DNA from: Stereocaulon alpinum
Lineage: Eukaryota; Ascomycota; Lecanoromycetes; Lecanorales; Stereocaulaceae
DNA length: 64,000 nucleotides
NCBI GenBank assembly: GCA_018257865.1
Contig: JAEUBA010000033.1
Coordinates: 244,523-308,522, forward strand
Direction: 5' to 3'
Shown: positions 34,880-46,511 of the stretch, piece after piece
How the letters are laid out: every line of letters begins with the position of its first letter
How positions within the stretch are numbered: position 1 is the stretch's first letter
The notes under the pieces: model-generated
Seen by the model: the letters and a program-made list of their open reading frames with translations, nothing else
Databases searched by the model: none
What the model was told of the DNA's origin: nothing
Position numbers and translations under genes: made by a program

Positions 34880-37580
34880 GTCGCTTAGCGGTTTATAGTA
34901 TAATATAATTTACTACTAAAACGCGTAGTCTTACCGACGCCGACCTAGCTAAGCGGATAAGGAGCTTATTATTATAAAGCGTATTAGCTAAGCTGTAAAG
35001 CTACTAATAGTTAGGGCTAAGAAAAGGAGTCTAGCTCCTTATTCTATACCGTCGACTAAGAGGGTTCTAATTTAATTATTAGAATACCTACGCTCTATAT
35101 ATTAGGTATTATAATCGATACGCTAGCGCGCTAATAGCGGTATTAAGTTAATACTAAATAGCTATAGATTAACGAACTAACTAAGTTTACGCAAGTTTTA
35201 TAATAGGATAAGTAGTATTCGCTATAGTTTACGTTAGCGCTATAATAGCGGAGTAACCTTAGGCTAACGAGCCTAGTATACTAGTCCTTCCTCCTTAATT
35301 ATAGGAGTTTAAAGATATATTCTTAAATGAAAAGGCTAGGATCCTACCTAAGTAGAAGTAGGGGGACTATACTATTAAGTTAAATAAGGGAGAACCGCCT
35401 TATAGGCCCCTCTATAATTTATTAAGAGCTAAGCTCGCGGAGCTACGGTACTACCTTAATAATATATTAGTAAAGGGATAGATTCGCTATTCTATTTTAC
35501 TAGCGGGAGTATCTACTCTTTTTATTCTAAAGAAGGATAGGGGGCTACGCCTCTATATAGATTATAGGGGGTTAAATACGGTAACTATAAAAAACAGGTA
35601 CCTATTACCTCTTATTACGGAAACGTTAGACCGCTTATACAGCGCTAAACGGTTTATAAAGTTAGAGTAGTAATAAATAGAAGACGGCGTTCTATACCTA
35701 CTACGGTTACTTTAAGTATCTTATTATACTATTTAGGTTAGCTAATACCCCTGCTACGTTTTAAGTATATATTAATTAGGCCTTAGCTAGGCTAGTAGAT
35801 ATAATATATATAGTATATTTAGATAATATTTTAATCTATTCTAGAGACCTAGCGGAGTACTAGCGGTATATTAAGGAAGTACTATAGTAACTCTAATAGT
35901 ACTAATTATATACTAACTTAAAGAAGTACGCGTTTAATACTACTTAGGTAGAGTTTTTAGGGTTTATTATATTAACTATAGGCGTAGCGATAGACCTAGG
36001 TAGGGTTACTACTAATAAGGAGTAGCTAAGACTAAAGACCTACTATAAAGTTTAGGTCTTCCTAGGGTTTATTAACTTCTATCGCTACTTTATCTACTAC
36101 TATTCAGCTATCGCTGCACCCCTAACTAGCCTTTTAAAAGGTAGTAAGGAGGGTAAGAAGACGGGGCTATTTAAATAGCCTAATAACGCAGAGCGAGCGT
36201 TCTAAGAACTATATTAAAAGTTTATAAAAGCGCCCCTTTTATAGTACTTTAACCTATTATAAAAGATTAGGGTAGAAATAGATATATTAGCTTTTACTAT
36301 TATTAGTATCCTATCTTAACCTAATAAGGCGGATAACTAGCGGCCCGTAGCTTTTTAGTTATATAAGATAATCCTAGTAGAATAAAATTATAAAATATAT
36401 AATTAAGAACTACTAGTAATAGTAAATACTTTTAAGTAATAGCGCTACTACTTAGAAAGGAGCTTATACCTTATTAAAGTACTTACTAATTATAATAATC
36501 TATAGGGGTTTATAAAGTTAAAGGAGCTAATACTATAGTAAGCGCGCTAGGCGCTTAAGCTCGCTACGTACGATTTTAAAATTACCTATTAAGTAGGAAA
36601 AACTAATCCTACTAATCCGCTATCGAAGCGACCTAATTATAAAGGCGCTTTACTATTTAATACTACCCTATTACTAATATTATAAAGCAAACTATCCTTA
36701 TAGTTAGAAAAAGAGTCTAAGCTACGTAAACGCGCTAAGTATAACGCGTTAGAAGTAGCTTTTCTTATTATAGGGATCTAGGTAATTATACTAAGGAAAA
36801 CTATAAGAGAACTCGTAGAAGGGCCGTATAAGGAGCCTTAAAAACTATTAAAATAGGTTATTCGCAAACTATAAGACTTAGATAAATAGGTTATAAAATT
36901 TAGGAAGAACTAAAATCCTAAAGTAGAACGTTATTATACTACGTATATAGATTAGTCTCTTAATAATAAGGACCTTCTACGGTATAAGAGGTAGTTATAT
37001 ATCCTAAAGGATAGTACCCTTAGATAAGAGCTGATTAGTAGATATTATAATAATCCTTTAGCAGGCTATTTTAGCGCTGTAAAGATATTAGAACTATTAA
37101 GGCGAAAGTATTATTAGGCTAATATAGCGGAGTAGACGCGAAGCTATATATATACCTATAATATATACTAAAGAATAAAGGTTCTTAAGTATTATCCCTA
37201 CGGGGAGTTATAATTATTACCCTTACCTTAGTAAGAGCTATTAATAGATTTTATTATAGGACTACCGCTTAGTAAACGGGCTAGTATTATAGTAGTAGAT
37301 AAGTTTACGAAGACTTAGAGAGCTCTTCTTCTCTAAAATAGTATACCGATTTAATATACCTATAGGCGTAGTTAGTAATAGAGGTATAATATTTACTAGT
37401 ACTTTCTAGTTAACTTTATACTACTACGCGAAGATTAAGCGCTATATAAGTACTACCTTCTATCCGTAAACGGATAGCTAGACTAAAAAGTAGAATAGAC
37501 TTAATAAGCTATTCCTATACTTTATTATCTTAAGTATTAAGTATATAGGTTCTATTTCGGTCTTTAGATAGAATTTCTAC
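34880..37580 (+). pseudogene. Gypsy-5 pol relic
   Basis: A polyprotein relic on the plus strand. A protease-RT linker precedes reverse transcriptase at about 35320-35990: PPYRPLYNLLRAKLAELR near 35390, LFILKKDRGLRLYIDYRGLN near 35518-35575, and the catalytic YLDNILIYSR at about 35814-35845. RNase H occupies about 36200-36600. Integrase begins with the zinc-binding region near 37040-37140 (PLAGYFSAVKILELLRRKYY), followed by the core LLIDFIIGLPLSKRA near 37230-37275. The relic fades after about 37560. No 3' LTR was found, so the element is truncated at its right end. Confidence 0.8.
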
Positions 37581-38499
37581 CGCTATACGCGCTGGGGACG
37601 CTAATATTATTACTTCTATTTATAATAGCGGCTAGTAATCTATTTAAGGGTCCTAATATTATAATTTTAAGAATCTAGTATATTAAGCTTATAGAGTAGT
37701 AAGGTTATATTTTTAAAATATTAATATACTACGTCTATATAGCTGTAAATATATAATAAAGCTTTAAGAACCTTAAGTACTCGTCCTAAACTATTTAAGA
37801 TATATAGTAGTATATCTCTATATTAACGTACTACCTTAGAAATAGTAACGTCTGTAATAAGCGACTATATAGTATACTAGCTAGGATAATAGTAAGAAGG
37901 ACATACTTAGATACTATTCTTAGAGCCCTTCTAATTAAGCTACCGGATACTAATTAGATAAGTATAAAAAAGGGCGAAATATATATACCCCTAATCTAGT
38001 AGAGTTTTATAAGGTACTACTAATAATTCGGTAACTAGACGTCGTAACTCTCTATATTAGTTATTTACTCGAATTATAAGGAGTAGAAGATATAGTCGTA
38101 TTAGTAGATAATAGGTTATTATAGAATTAAGCCTTTACTCGAAAGTAGCTTTTATATACTAAAGGAGCTATTAGTAGTAGCTATAATTTAAACGGATTAT
38201 ATATATAGAAGACTTTATTTAGCTTTAACTACCTACTTAAATCTTATAGACTATATAAGAGTTTATTAATTATAATAACTTAAAAAGAAGACTAGTAGCT
38301 ATATATTAGTAGTATTATATTACTAATTACTATATAGGCTCTTTACTAAGAGTTAATCTCGTTATAATATAAGTTTTATATAGTTATTTAACTAATTTAA
38401 GTTTATACTAGTTCTAAAACGCTATTAATACTAGAATATAACCGTTCTAAAACTGTAAGAACTATTGATAATTTTATAACTATTAGACAACGATTATAT
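37581..38499. other. Unassigned mutated sequence
   Basis: It follows the Gypsy-5 integrase. The plus strand reads as a fairly continuous relic (for example RTYLDTILRALLIKLPD near 37895-37945 with former Gln and Met codons lost), so a coding region is likely. I cannot match it to an integrase C-terminus or any other family. It could be the tail of Gypsy-5 or the start of a different element. Confidence 0.35.
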
Positions 38500-38880
38500 A
38501 ACCCTAACTGCAACCCTAACTACAACCCCAACTGCAACCCCAACTGCAACCCCAACTATAAAGCAATATCTAGCAACTCTAGTAACTCCAGTAACTCTAG
38601 CAACTCCAGCAACTCCAGCAACTCCAGTAATATCCAGCAACATTAGTAATATCAGCAACACCTGCAATATCCAGCAGCACTAGCAACACCTGTAATATCC
38701 AGTAACACCAGCAATATCAGCAAACACCTACAATACCTACAATATCTAGCAATATTAGCAAACACCTGCGTAATATCAGCAACACCTATAACACTAGCAA
38801 TATTAGCAATATCTAGTAATATTAGTAACATCCAGTAGCACTAGCAATATTAGTAATATCTAGCAATATTAGTAATACCT
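38500..38880 (+). repeat. Unmutated minisatellite (CCAACTGCAAC and CAGCAATAT-type units)
   Basis: The array begins with 12-bp units of the type CCCCAACTGCAA (about 38500-38560), then changes to 9-15-bp units built from AACTCCAGC, AGCAATATTAG and AACACCTGC. Unlike its surroundings it is full of CA (dozens of copies), especially CAGCAA and CCAAC. It has no reading frame of note. It ends exactly where the LTR-like repeat at 38881 begins. Confidence 0.85.
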
Positions 38881-39108
38881 AGATAGTTTATTAATTATTA
38901 ATTAACTGTCTACCAACCGTCTACCAACCGTCTACTAACCGTTTTGGTTAGACAACGGATATTGGTTTTAGTAAGAGATATTCCAACGTTGTTATAACTA
39001 AATACCAACCAAATACCAACCAAATACCAACTAAATATAACTATTAGAATAACGATATACCAACCGTTTAATTATAGTATTAGAATTTTATAGGTGGATA
39101 TAATAGTA
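38881..39108 (+). repeat. LTR-like repeat C, copy 1
   Basis: A 228-bp segment repeated at 56314-56538 in the same orientation, starting AGATAGTTTATTAATTATT and ending GATATAATAGTA. It contains a small array of ACCGTCTACCA-type and AAATACCAACC-type units. This copy keeps CA and TG at many positions where the other has TA. Both flanks differ between copies, so it is a defined repeat unit, perhaps an LTR or part of one. Confidence 0.75.
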
Positions 39109-39643
39109 AGCTGATAGCTAGCTGAACGCGTAATAGATATACTAATTAGTTAGATATTATACTAACAGTAATATCTAGTTGCTAGCTGGACTAATATTAT
39201 CAAATTAGTAGTACTAAGTTATAGATTAGGCTGATTTAATACTGTTAGTAATATTAAGTTACTAATTCCGCTGAATAGTGCTATTAGCCCTACCGGCGCG
39301 CTCGGTAACTTAGGATTTCCCAGCAACTTTTGGGAAAGCGCGATATAGCTAGGGTTTTAGGATAAATAGTAAGCTTTTACTTACGTCTTATAAATACTAC
39401 GTCTTATTAAGTTAGTCTTACTAACTATTAATAGTATTTTACTACCTATTAAGTCGTATTATTAGTAATATTCGGTGGCTAGTATTTTGGGATAAATAGT
39501 AAGTAGATAATAATAGCCTTATCGACGATAATAGCCTTATAGATAATAATAGACTCCCCTTATATATATAAGGAGGCTATACGCCTACGTAGCTTTCTCT
39601 TTTTTCTTCTTTTCTTTTAGTAGGTAAGTAGTACTAGTACTAC
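39109..39643. promoter_or_regulatory. Promoter-like segment with TATA motif, possible LTR of an unidentified element
   Basis: No coding relic. The segment keeps some CA and TG, has an imperfect dyad TTTCCCAGCAACTTTTGGGAAA (about 39317-39338) and an AGGATAAATAGTAAG motif twice (about 39359 and 39484 as GGGATAAATAGTAAG). CTTATATATATAAGG at about 39560-39574 is a strong TATA candidate, followed by a pyrimidine tract, as in LTR promoters. The direction of transcription is not certain. It leads into Copia-type LTR copy 3. Confidence 0.35.
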
Positions 39644-39890
39644 TGTGAAGGTGTGGGATTAAGGGCGTCGGTCAAGAGAATATAGTAGTAGAATAGCAAG
39701 TGTAAGGATACTATATATAAGACGGAGGTAATAGAAAAGAATAATACTAAGCCTAAGATATAGTAATATTCGTTACTATATAAAGGTCCCCTAAAGCTAA
39801 GCCCTTACTAACTAATTACTAACTAACTAACGTCTACTAGCTAATTACTGCCTAATACTAAGAAGCCTACAGCTGTACTACTATATATAT
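39644..39890 (+). repeat. Copia-type LTR copy 3
   Basis: It starts TGTGAAGGTGTGGGATTAAG and matches copies 1 and 2, but lacks about 50 bases after GACGGAGG. The first 70 bases keep CA and TG (TGTGAAGGTGTGG, GGTCAAGAG, GCAAGTGTAAGG), while the rest is mutated. The right end is near CTGTACTACTATATA. A coding region of the same element is not recognisable immediately downstream. Confidence 0.7.
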
Positions 39891-41149
39891 CCCTCCCCTA
39901 TTTAATAGTCGTCCTATAGCTATTAATTAATCCTATTACGAAATAATACGTTTACTTACTAGTTTAACCGACGGTCCTCGAATTTCTAATTAGCTTAGAA
40001 GCTATAGACGTAGAGATAATTATAGCTAGGCCTATTACTCCTTAGATCCAGTACCCGCTACCCGATCTATAATAGAATCTACTTAAAACCTTAATATTAT
40101 TACTAGCCGCACGCGATCTAGTAACTAAGATTAGGGGCGGTAACCCCTAAAGGAATAGGTACTATATAATAAAGGGTTTCTATTAATCCCTTACGGACCT
40201 TTAGAAAACGTATAGAGAAAGTTCTCCTATAATTCTATAGCCTCTTTAGGTCTTAGGGCCTAGTTATTTAAACTATAGGTATTAGTCTTACGAATTATCT
40301 CTCGAATTTATTATTAAGGAGAGTCGGTATCGCTATTATTATCTAGGTCGACCTACTATATAGGTCGACCTAGCTAATATACCTATTACTAAACCCGAAA
40401 AGAAGTAAGGTAATAAGGAATAAAGTAGGAAAATTTCGATATATATAGTAGTTAAGCTTTATATCCTAGGCTATAACTATAGTAGCGAGGAAGAAAAAGG
40501 GGAAATAATTAAAGCTCCGCTGAATTTAATAATTTCTATAGGTAGATCTCTTAGGTATAGACGTAGTAATTTAGTATTATTCTCTAGAATAAGTCTTATA
40601 CGGCGTCTCTTAGGTACTAAGGGGAAGTAGCTATCTATACTTATTATTATACTTAGCTAGAGCGCTTACCGCCGAAATTAGGGACGGAGTTACGAAGGCG
40701 GTTTATTATAGTATATATAGTAGATAGATAGGAGTATAGTATTATACGGAGATAAGGGAAGTAGTAGAGAATACTAACTACTATATAGTAGCTAGTACCT
40801 ACGCTAATAAACTATCTAAGTAAGACTTAAGAGTAGGATATATATATAAATATATCTTAATTAGAAGTTCTACGATTCGAGGGGAGAATAGTAGGTATAT
40901 ATATATAATAGTATTATACTTAGTAGTAGTAAGTAGTAAAGGTAAGTTTAAAGGTCTTAACCCCCTCTATTAACTTCCTATCCCTAGGAAGTATAAATAA
41001 AGTCTAGTAGCTAATCTAGTTATAAAGGCGGTACTATAATAGAGAAACTATACTTAGATAAAGGCGATATTACTCCTTCTAAGGCTAGTCTATTACTTCG
41101 CTACCTTAGGCGGAGGTATTACTCTACTCCGCTATTATTATCCTCGTCT
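39891..41149. other. Unassigned interval with a 13-bp-arm palindrome
   Basis: This lies between the LTR copy 3 and the end of the minus-strand Gypsy-6 pol. It may be the Gypsy-6 3' untranslated part and LTR, but no second LTR is present. A perfect inverted repeat at 40343-40373 (CTAGGTCGACCTA, 5-bp loop, then its complement) stands out. No coding relic was recognised. Confidence 0.4.
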
Positions 41150-44100
41150 TTATACACGTCTTTATTCCTAGTATTAGTAGTAAATTTATTATCGCTAGTA
41201 TTAAATTCAGCTCAGCTGTAAAAGCGTTTTAGTTAACTATTATTTACAGTCCCCTTTATTATTAACTTATCTAGTTCCTTTAGAATATACGTGCCTTTAT
41301 CCGTATTCACCTTAGCGATACGAATACGACTTCTCTAGCTTAGTATTATATAGGAGTACTAGATTATTAATAGTAAACAGAGTTAGGCGGATTTAATATC
41401 TATTATTAAATAACTCCTTATAAGACTCCCGTATTCTTTTTAGAAACAGCGCCGTTTCTTCTCTTATATATAAAGCTAGTAGTTCCGTAGTCGATTATAT
41501 ACGTTCCTAGTTAAGAATCTACTATATAGGGTTAGTAAGTTTAACAGGTAATATAGTATTATTCCTATAGTTAATCCTATATAGTAATATCCTAGTAGTC
41601 CTCTTTATATCTACCTAAAGGATTATATATAGGTTTTAAACCTAATTATAGCGGCCTCCGTCTATTATCTTAGTAAGTCTATCTATAATTAGTTAATAGC
41701 TACGTTTAACTATTCTATTCGCTTACGGATAATATATAGAGGTAACGATTCTCCGGATATAGTATCTCTAAGCGAGATTATTAATAATATATTTATTCTC
41801 TAGTCCTCTATTAAGTACTAATTATTAGAAGTAACTATGTTAGTAGATAACGTCCTTATATAGGAACCGCGCTACCGCTATTAATATAGTAGCACTTAAT
41901 ATACGAGCTTCTAGCTACCCTAAGAAATTATTATAAGTAACTACTAAGTAATTCTTATTCTCCCGTAGTAGTATATAGACTACGTCGATAGCTACTTTCT
42001 ACTATATTCCTAATACCTACGTTAGATAAAGTACCTCTTCTTCTCGCTACGTCGATTATCGCTAATAGGAACGTATATATATAGTACTATCTTCGTATAA
42101 CGACTCCTACTAGTACTAGTCTATAATACGGCGATAGGTACCTTCCCTACCTTAGTATCTATTATTATTATATAACTCCTACAGAATTTATTATCGGTCC
42201 TATAACGAATTAATAATACGCTATAACGGAATATTCTTACTAGCTTAACGAAATAAATACTTATCTTGAATAAGGAACTTTATTACTTACTATTTAAATA
42301 ACCGGAATCCCTTACTACTAGATATATCTAACGGTCGTGCTATAGTAGTAAGATACTATATAATTCGCTATAAGTATTTAGAGTAACTACTATTAAGCAC
42401 TTCTACATTAGTGGCTTCCTCTACTATAATTAGATAGATAGAAATTTATTTAGCTTAGTATTAATAAAGTTAGTACCTTCTTCCTTTTTAGTAGAACTAT
42501 AGGGGCGGTAGGAGAGACTATTAGCAGTACTATATTTCGTGCTAGGAACGTAATATATATTAAAGTTAAAAAGTTAAATCTAGGTAAGCTATCTTATTAC
42601 TAGTACCTCTAGTAGGTCCGTCGCTAATTAGTTTAGCTAGGCTACTAATATTAATCTTAATAGTAAAATAAACTCTATATAGCTAAAAGCGGAACTTCTT
42701 AAGTACCTTTAATACTCCTTAATATTTATATTTCCCTACGTTATACCGTAACTCCTACTTAGTCTATAGTCTACTTTTATATCTACTAGGATACTATTTA
42801 CCTATTACTAAATCTACTTATTAGAGTACTACGCCCTACCCTTAAAGACTTATATCTACTGCGAGGATAATCTCACTAGTACCTTTACTATAGTTAAGCG
42901 TACGTAGGGTAGGTATAGATATTAGTACCTCCTTTAAGATATCTATTAACGCCTACTACTTATCTCCCTATACGAATAGTACTTTACAGCGAAAGAGACG
43001 GTAGATTAGTATAGTAATAATAGTAAAATCCTTTACCTATATTTAGTAGTAGATATATAGCCTAATAAATATATGTATATCTATAAGATTATAATATAGT
43101 TCCTAATTAACTACCTTTATAATCTTTACTAATTTAGATAATCTTCTACGGGCGTTATATATAAAGCCTATAATCTTAATTCCTTCTATATAGAATTATA
43201 ACTTTTTACCGGAAATAGTAGTACCTAAACGTTTAATATTAGTAAGTACCTTATCCAGATTCTGGATATATTCTAATATAAATCGACGTACTCTAGGAAT
43301 AACTTTGATATCCTAATATTATAAATACGGGCCCTTTATACTAATATCGTCTAGAAATAGCTAGCAAATAGTTAGAATTAAATTAGTAAGAATCTTTACC
43401 ATAATACGTACGAACTAAGTAACGGAGTTAGTTATACCTTAGGGTAGCGTCGTCTAACGTAGTAAGCCTAGCGGCGTTATAAATATAGTTAAGTTATAAT
43501 AGCGACTATCGAATTTAATTTAATTATATCCTAAAAAGAAATTAATTAATAAGGTTATCTATATTCTAGCGAATTCCTTAGAGAATTTATTAACTAACGG
43601 CGGTAGATTTATATCTTAGACGGTTACTTTATTAATATTTATAGCTATATTTACTATCTAATATTTACTAGACTTCTTCTTTACTAGAAACTAAGGGTTA
43701 TAGTAGGGCCTATAGTATAGTTTAAGTAGACTACTAGATATCCGGTCTTTAAGTATCTCTACTACTATCCTATTTAAGGCTCTTAGGATCGGAAATCCTA
43801 GTGCTTACTAAGCTATATAAGGGATCGTTTAGATCTACTATAGTACTACTACTATACTACGTACCTTTCTAATCTTCGAAAAATTCTATAATAATACCGC
43901 TTCTCGATTATATAGTACTTATATTAGTAAGTCTTTTTCTTTAGGTAATAGATTAATACTAATCTATATTAATACTACCCTTTCGTTAGTTAAACGCGTT
44001 CCTTTTAAGAATTTCGGTATTAACTAATACCCGTATAGTCCCTATTTATAATAATAGCCCTACTATTCTCCTTCTAAGACCTCGTCTTTCTAACCTAATC

Positions 44101-46250
44101 TACTAGGACTTATTCTATCTAAGTATAAAGAGTCTACCGGCCGCACCTTCTGCGCTTTCCGCTTATATATAGTTTATACTCAGGTTTCGTTAGAGTGCTG
44201 CGGTAATAGAATATTAAATCGCTTTAATAGTCGAACTATAGAAGCCTTCGCGAAATTAGTTAATATAAATAAACGAATAAAATTAAACTCTAAGTCTAAA
44301 AGTCTAGAAATACCTATAAACTGCTTATCCCTTCCCTAAATATCTAGGCTACTAATCTTCCTTAATATAAATACTAGCCTAGTTCGGCGCCCGCCTAGTC
44401 TTTTAAAGTAAAAATATTAGTAATAGTACGATTCTATAGATAAGCTGCTATCGCTAATTAGATAGTAGTTAATATACTACTATTTATAGAAAAGATTTAA
44501 GTAGTTAATAAGCTATTATTATTATTTACTATTCTTATCTAAGACCTTCGCTCGAATAGACGTCCTAGAATTAAGTCGAAATCCGAATATTCGACTATAA
44601 GTATATATATAGGCGTTATAATATCGCTAATCTCTACTAGTATATCTATATAAATACTAACGAATTTCGCCTTATAGCTAGTAGCAGCGACTATACTTAA
44701 GTTCTAATTAGTCTAAATAGAAAGACTAAGCCTATCTATTATTCGTTAAGATATAAGGTAAATCTTAGTACCGCTATTAATTAGTACCTTTACCTTAGTA
44801 TTAAAAATAGTAACTCAGACTATAGGATACCCTACTATAATTAGTAGTATCTTAGAACTAAGATACTATATTCTAGTATTAAGTTCTATTATAATATTAT
44901 TCGCTTATAAGGATAGTCCTAGTTAAGTACTACTAGCTTTTAGCTCTAAGATATTATTTCGCTATTATAAATCCCCTATAGCTCTCTCCGCTAGTATATT
45001 TAACTTATCTAGGCTTCGGAAGAATAGCTTATATAATATAAGTAAGTACCTAATTAATTCGCGAATCTTAAGATTATTTACCGGTATATTTAGGATCTTA
45101 CTTAGTAAGTAAACTAAATTATCTTTATCTTTTAACTACTTAGTAAGCTTCTAGCGTCTCTCTTTACTACTAGAAGTCTTCTAATTCTACTTTATTACCC
45201 TAGTACCTATATCTAGTATTTCTGCGTCCTTTACGGATCTTAATTAGTTATTTCTCTTATAGGCCTACGCTATTACTAGGCCTAAGAAATCCTACTAAGG
45301 TAGGTCGCCTAAATAGACTTATATTCGTATATTCGCTAAGGCGAATAGTTTTTACAGCTAGGAGATAATCTTCTCGCGTAGCCTTTCTTTATAGCTAAGA
45401 GGAACTTCTACTACCTAATTACCCTATAGGTCTAGTAGCCTAAACCTCTACTACTACTAATTCCGTCTTATTATTAGTATCCGTAGTTATATCGCTATTA
45501 TATAACTCTCCTAGTCTTAGAGAAGAAGTATATATAGCTAACGTATTCTACCTTCCCTATTATCTTCGTATAGTCTCTTATATAGCGTTCTCTATAGTTA
45601 CCTTCTATAATTATATATATATTATCTATAATAGTTCGTCGCTATCTCCGCTCCGTCCTAGATAGATCTAATTCTCCCGATTTAGATAGATCTTACCCTT
45701 AGTATAAGTAGCGTTAAAATTAGCGTAACGGGTTCGACGGTATTTACTACTATAGTAGTAGTAGTCCTTATTAATTATAGCGCTAGTACTAGATACTATA
45801 CCTATATTAATTCCGGACGAATTTAGTAATAGCCCTATTCCTTATATTATACCTATATAATTCGCTATTACTTACGTTATTAATATTAGGTTCTCTAAGG
45901 CCTTAGTTATCGACTTAATTCTATTATTAATAATAGCGGAGTTCGGTACTAGCTTAGAAATAGGGGTATTATACCTATTAGTAGGACTAAAAGTTACCTT
46001 TATTTAGTAGTTATTAATAATACTACTTAGTTTATCTATCTCTACCTTACTAATAGAAAATCCGTCTATAATATATTCTAAGTTAGTAATTATTAATATA
46101 GTACTAGTAATCTTATTATAGTCTATTATCTCTATATTATCTAAATTATATCTAACCTTACGGATAACCTTCTCTTAAACCTTTAGTAGGAGGCCTTAGA
46201 TAAACTATATTACCTAGGTATACGCCTTAAGTTATCTGCGTTTAATAAGG
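41150..46250 (-). pseudogene. Gypsy-6 gag-pol relic on the minus strand
   Basis: A Ty3/Gypsy polyprotein relic read from right to left. A gag-like part (LREKIISQLQKLFALANIRI) lies near 45290-45390. Aspartic protease lies at about 44540-44850 (VKVLINSGTKIYLIS, ending VEYSDFDLILGRLFE). Reverse transcriptase lies at about 43200-43750: NPQFLVKKKSSKY, LINFFLGY, FITPLGLLRQTTLPQG and the catalytic FLDDISIKGPYL at about 43340. The integrase C-terminus is at about 41180-41340 (VNTDKGTYILKELD, LKRFYS). The DDIGVKGP-type RT box marks a lineage different from Gypsy-1 to Gypsy-5. The ends and LTRs of the element were not identified. Confidence 0.8.
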
Positions 46251-46267
46251 TAGTAGGAGATTATATA

Positions 46268-46511
46268 TATAATATATACCTTTCGCGCCCCAGTAGCGCT
46301 ACGCGATAGGATACTAAGGTTTATTTAAAGACGTAAAGTAGTAATAGTAGGTATCCGTTTATTAGTAGAACTAATTACGCTCCTTGTACTTATTAAGTAC
46401 GGAGCGGGGTAGTATAACGTCTTCCTTTACCTATACGTACAGCGCTGCGGTAATACCCCGTTAATATTATTTCTAATACTAAGCGGACCCTAATAGTTAC
46501 CGAATATTATA
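46268..46511 (-). repeat. Solo LTR D
   Basis: The fourth member of the 13752/26158/33263 LTR family, 244 bp, in minus orientation with an internal deletion of about 35-50 bp. The ends fit the family (TATAATATATACC...GGTAACCGAATATTATA as read on plus). The flanking pentamers (ATATA and GTTAC) do not match. It lies beside the gag end of Gypsy-6, but I see no proof that it is that element's 5' LTR. Confidence 0.75.

Noticed and set aside
38500..38560. AACCCTAACTGCAACCCTAAC as telomeric repeat
   Set aside because: CCCTAA occurs only within 12-bp units, not as consecutive hexamers, and the array changes into unrelated units. It is a minisatellite, not a telomere.
38560..38880. CRISPR-like array
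   Set aside because: Units are 9-15 bases without constant repeats and unique spacers, and the context is eukaryotic transposons.
46268..46511. 5' LTR of Gypsy-6
   Set aside because: The sequence inside it does not match the start of Gypsy-5, which carries the same LTR family, and no partner LTR lies at the other end of Gypsy-6. It is left as a solo LTR.
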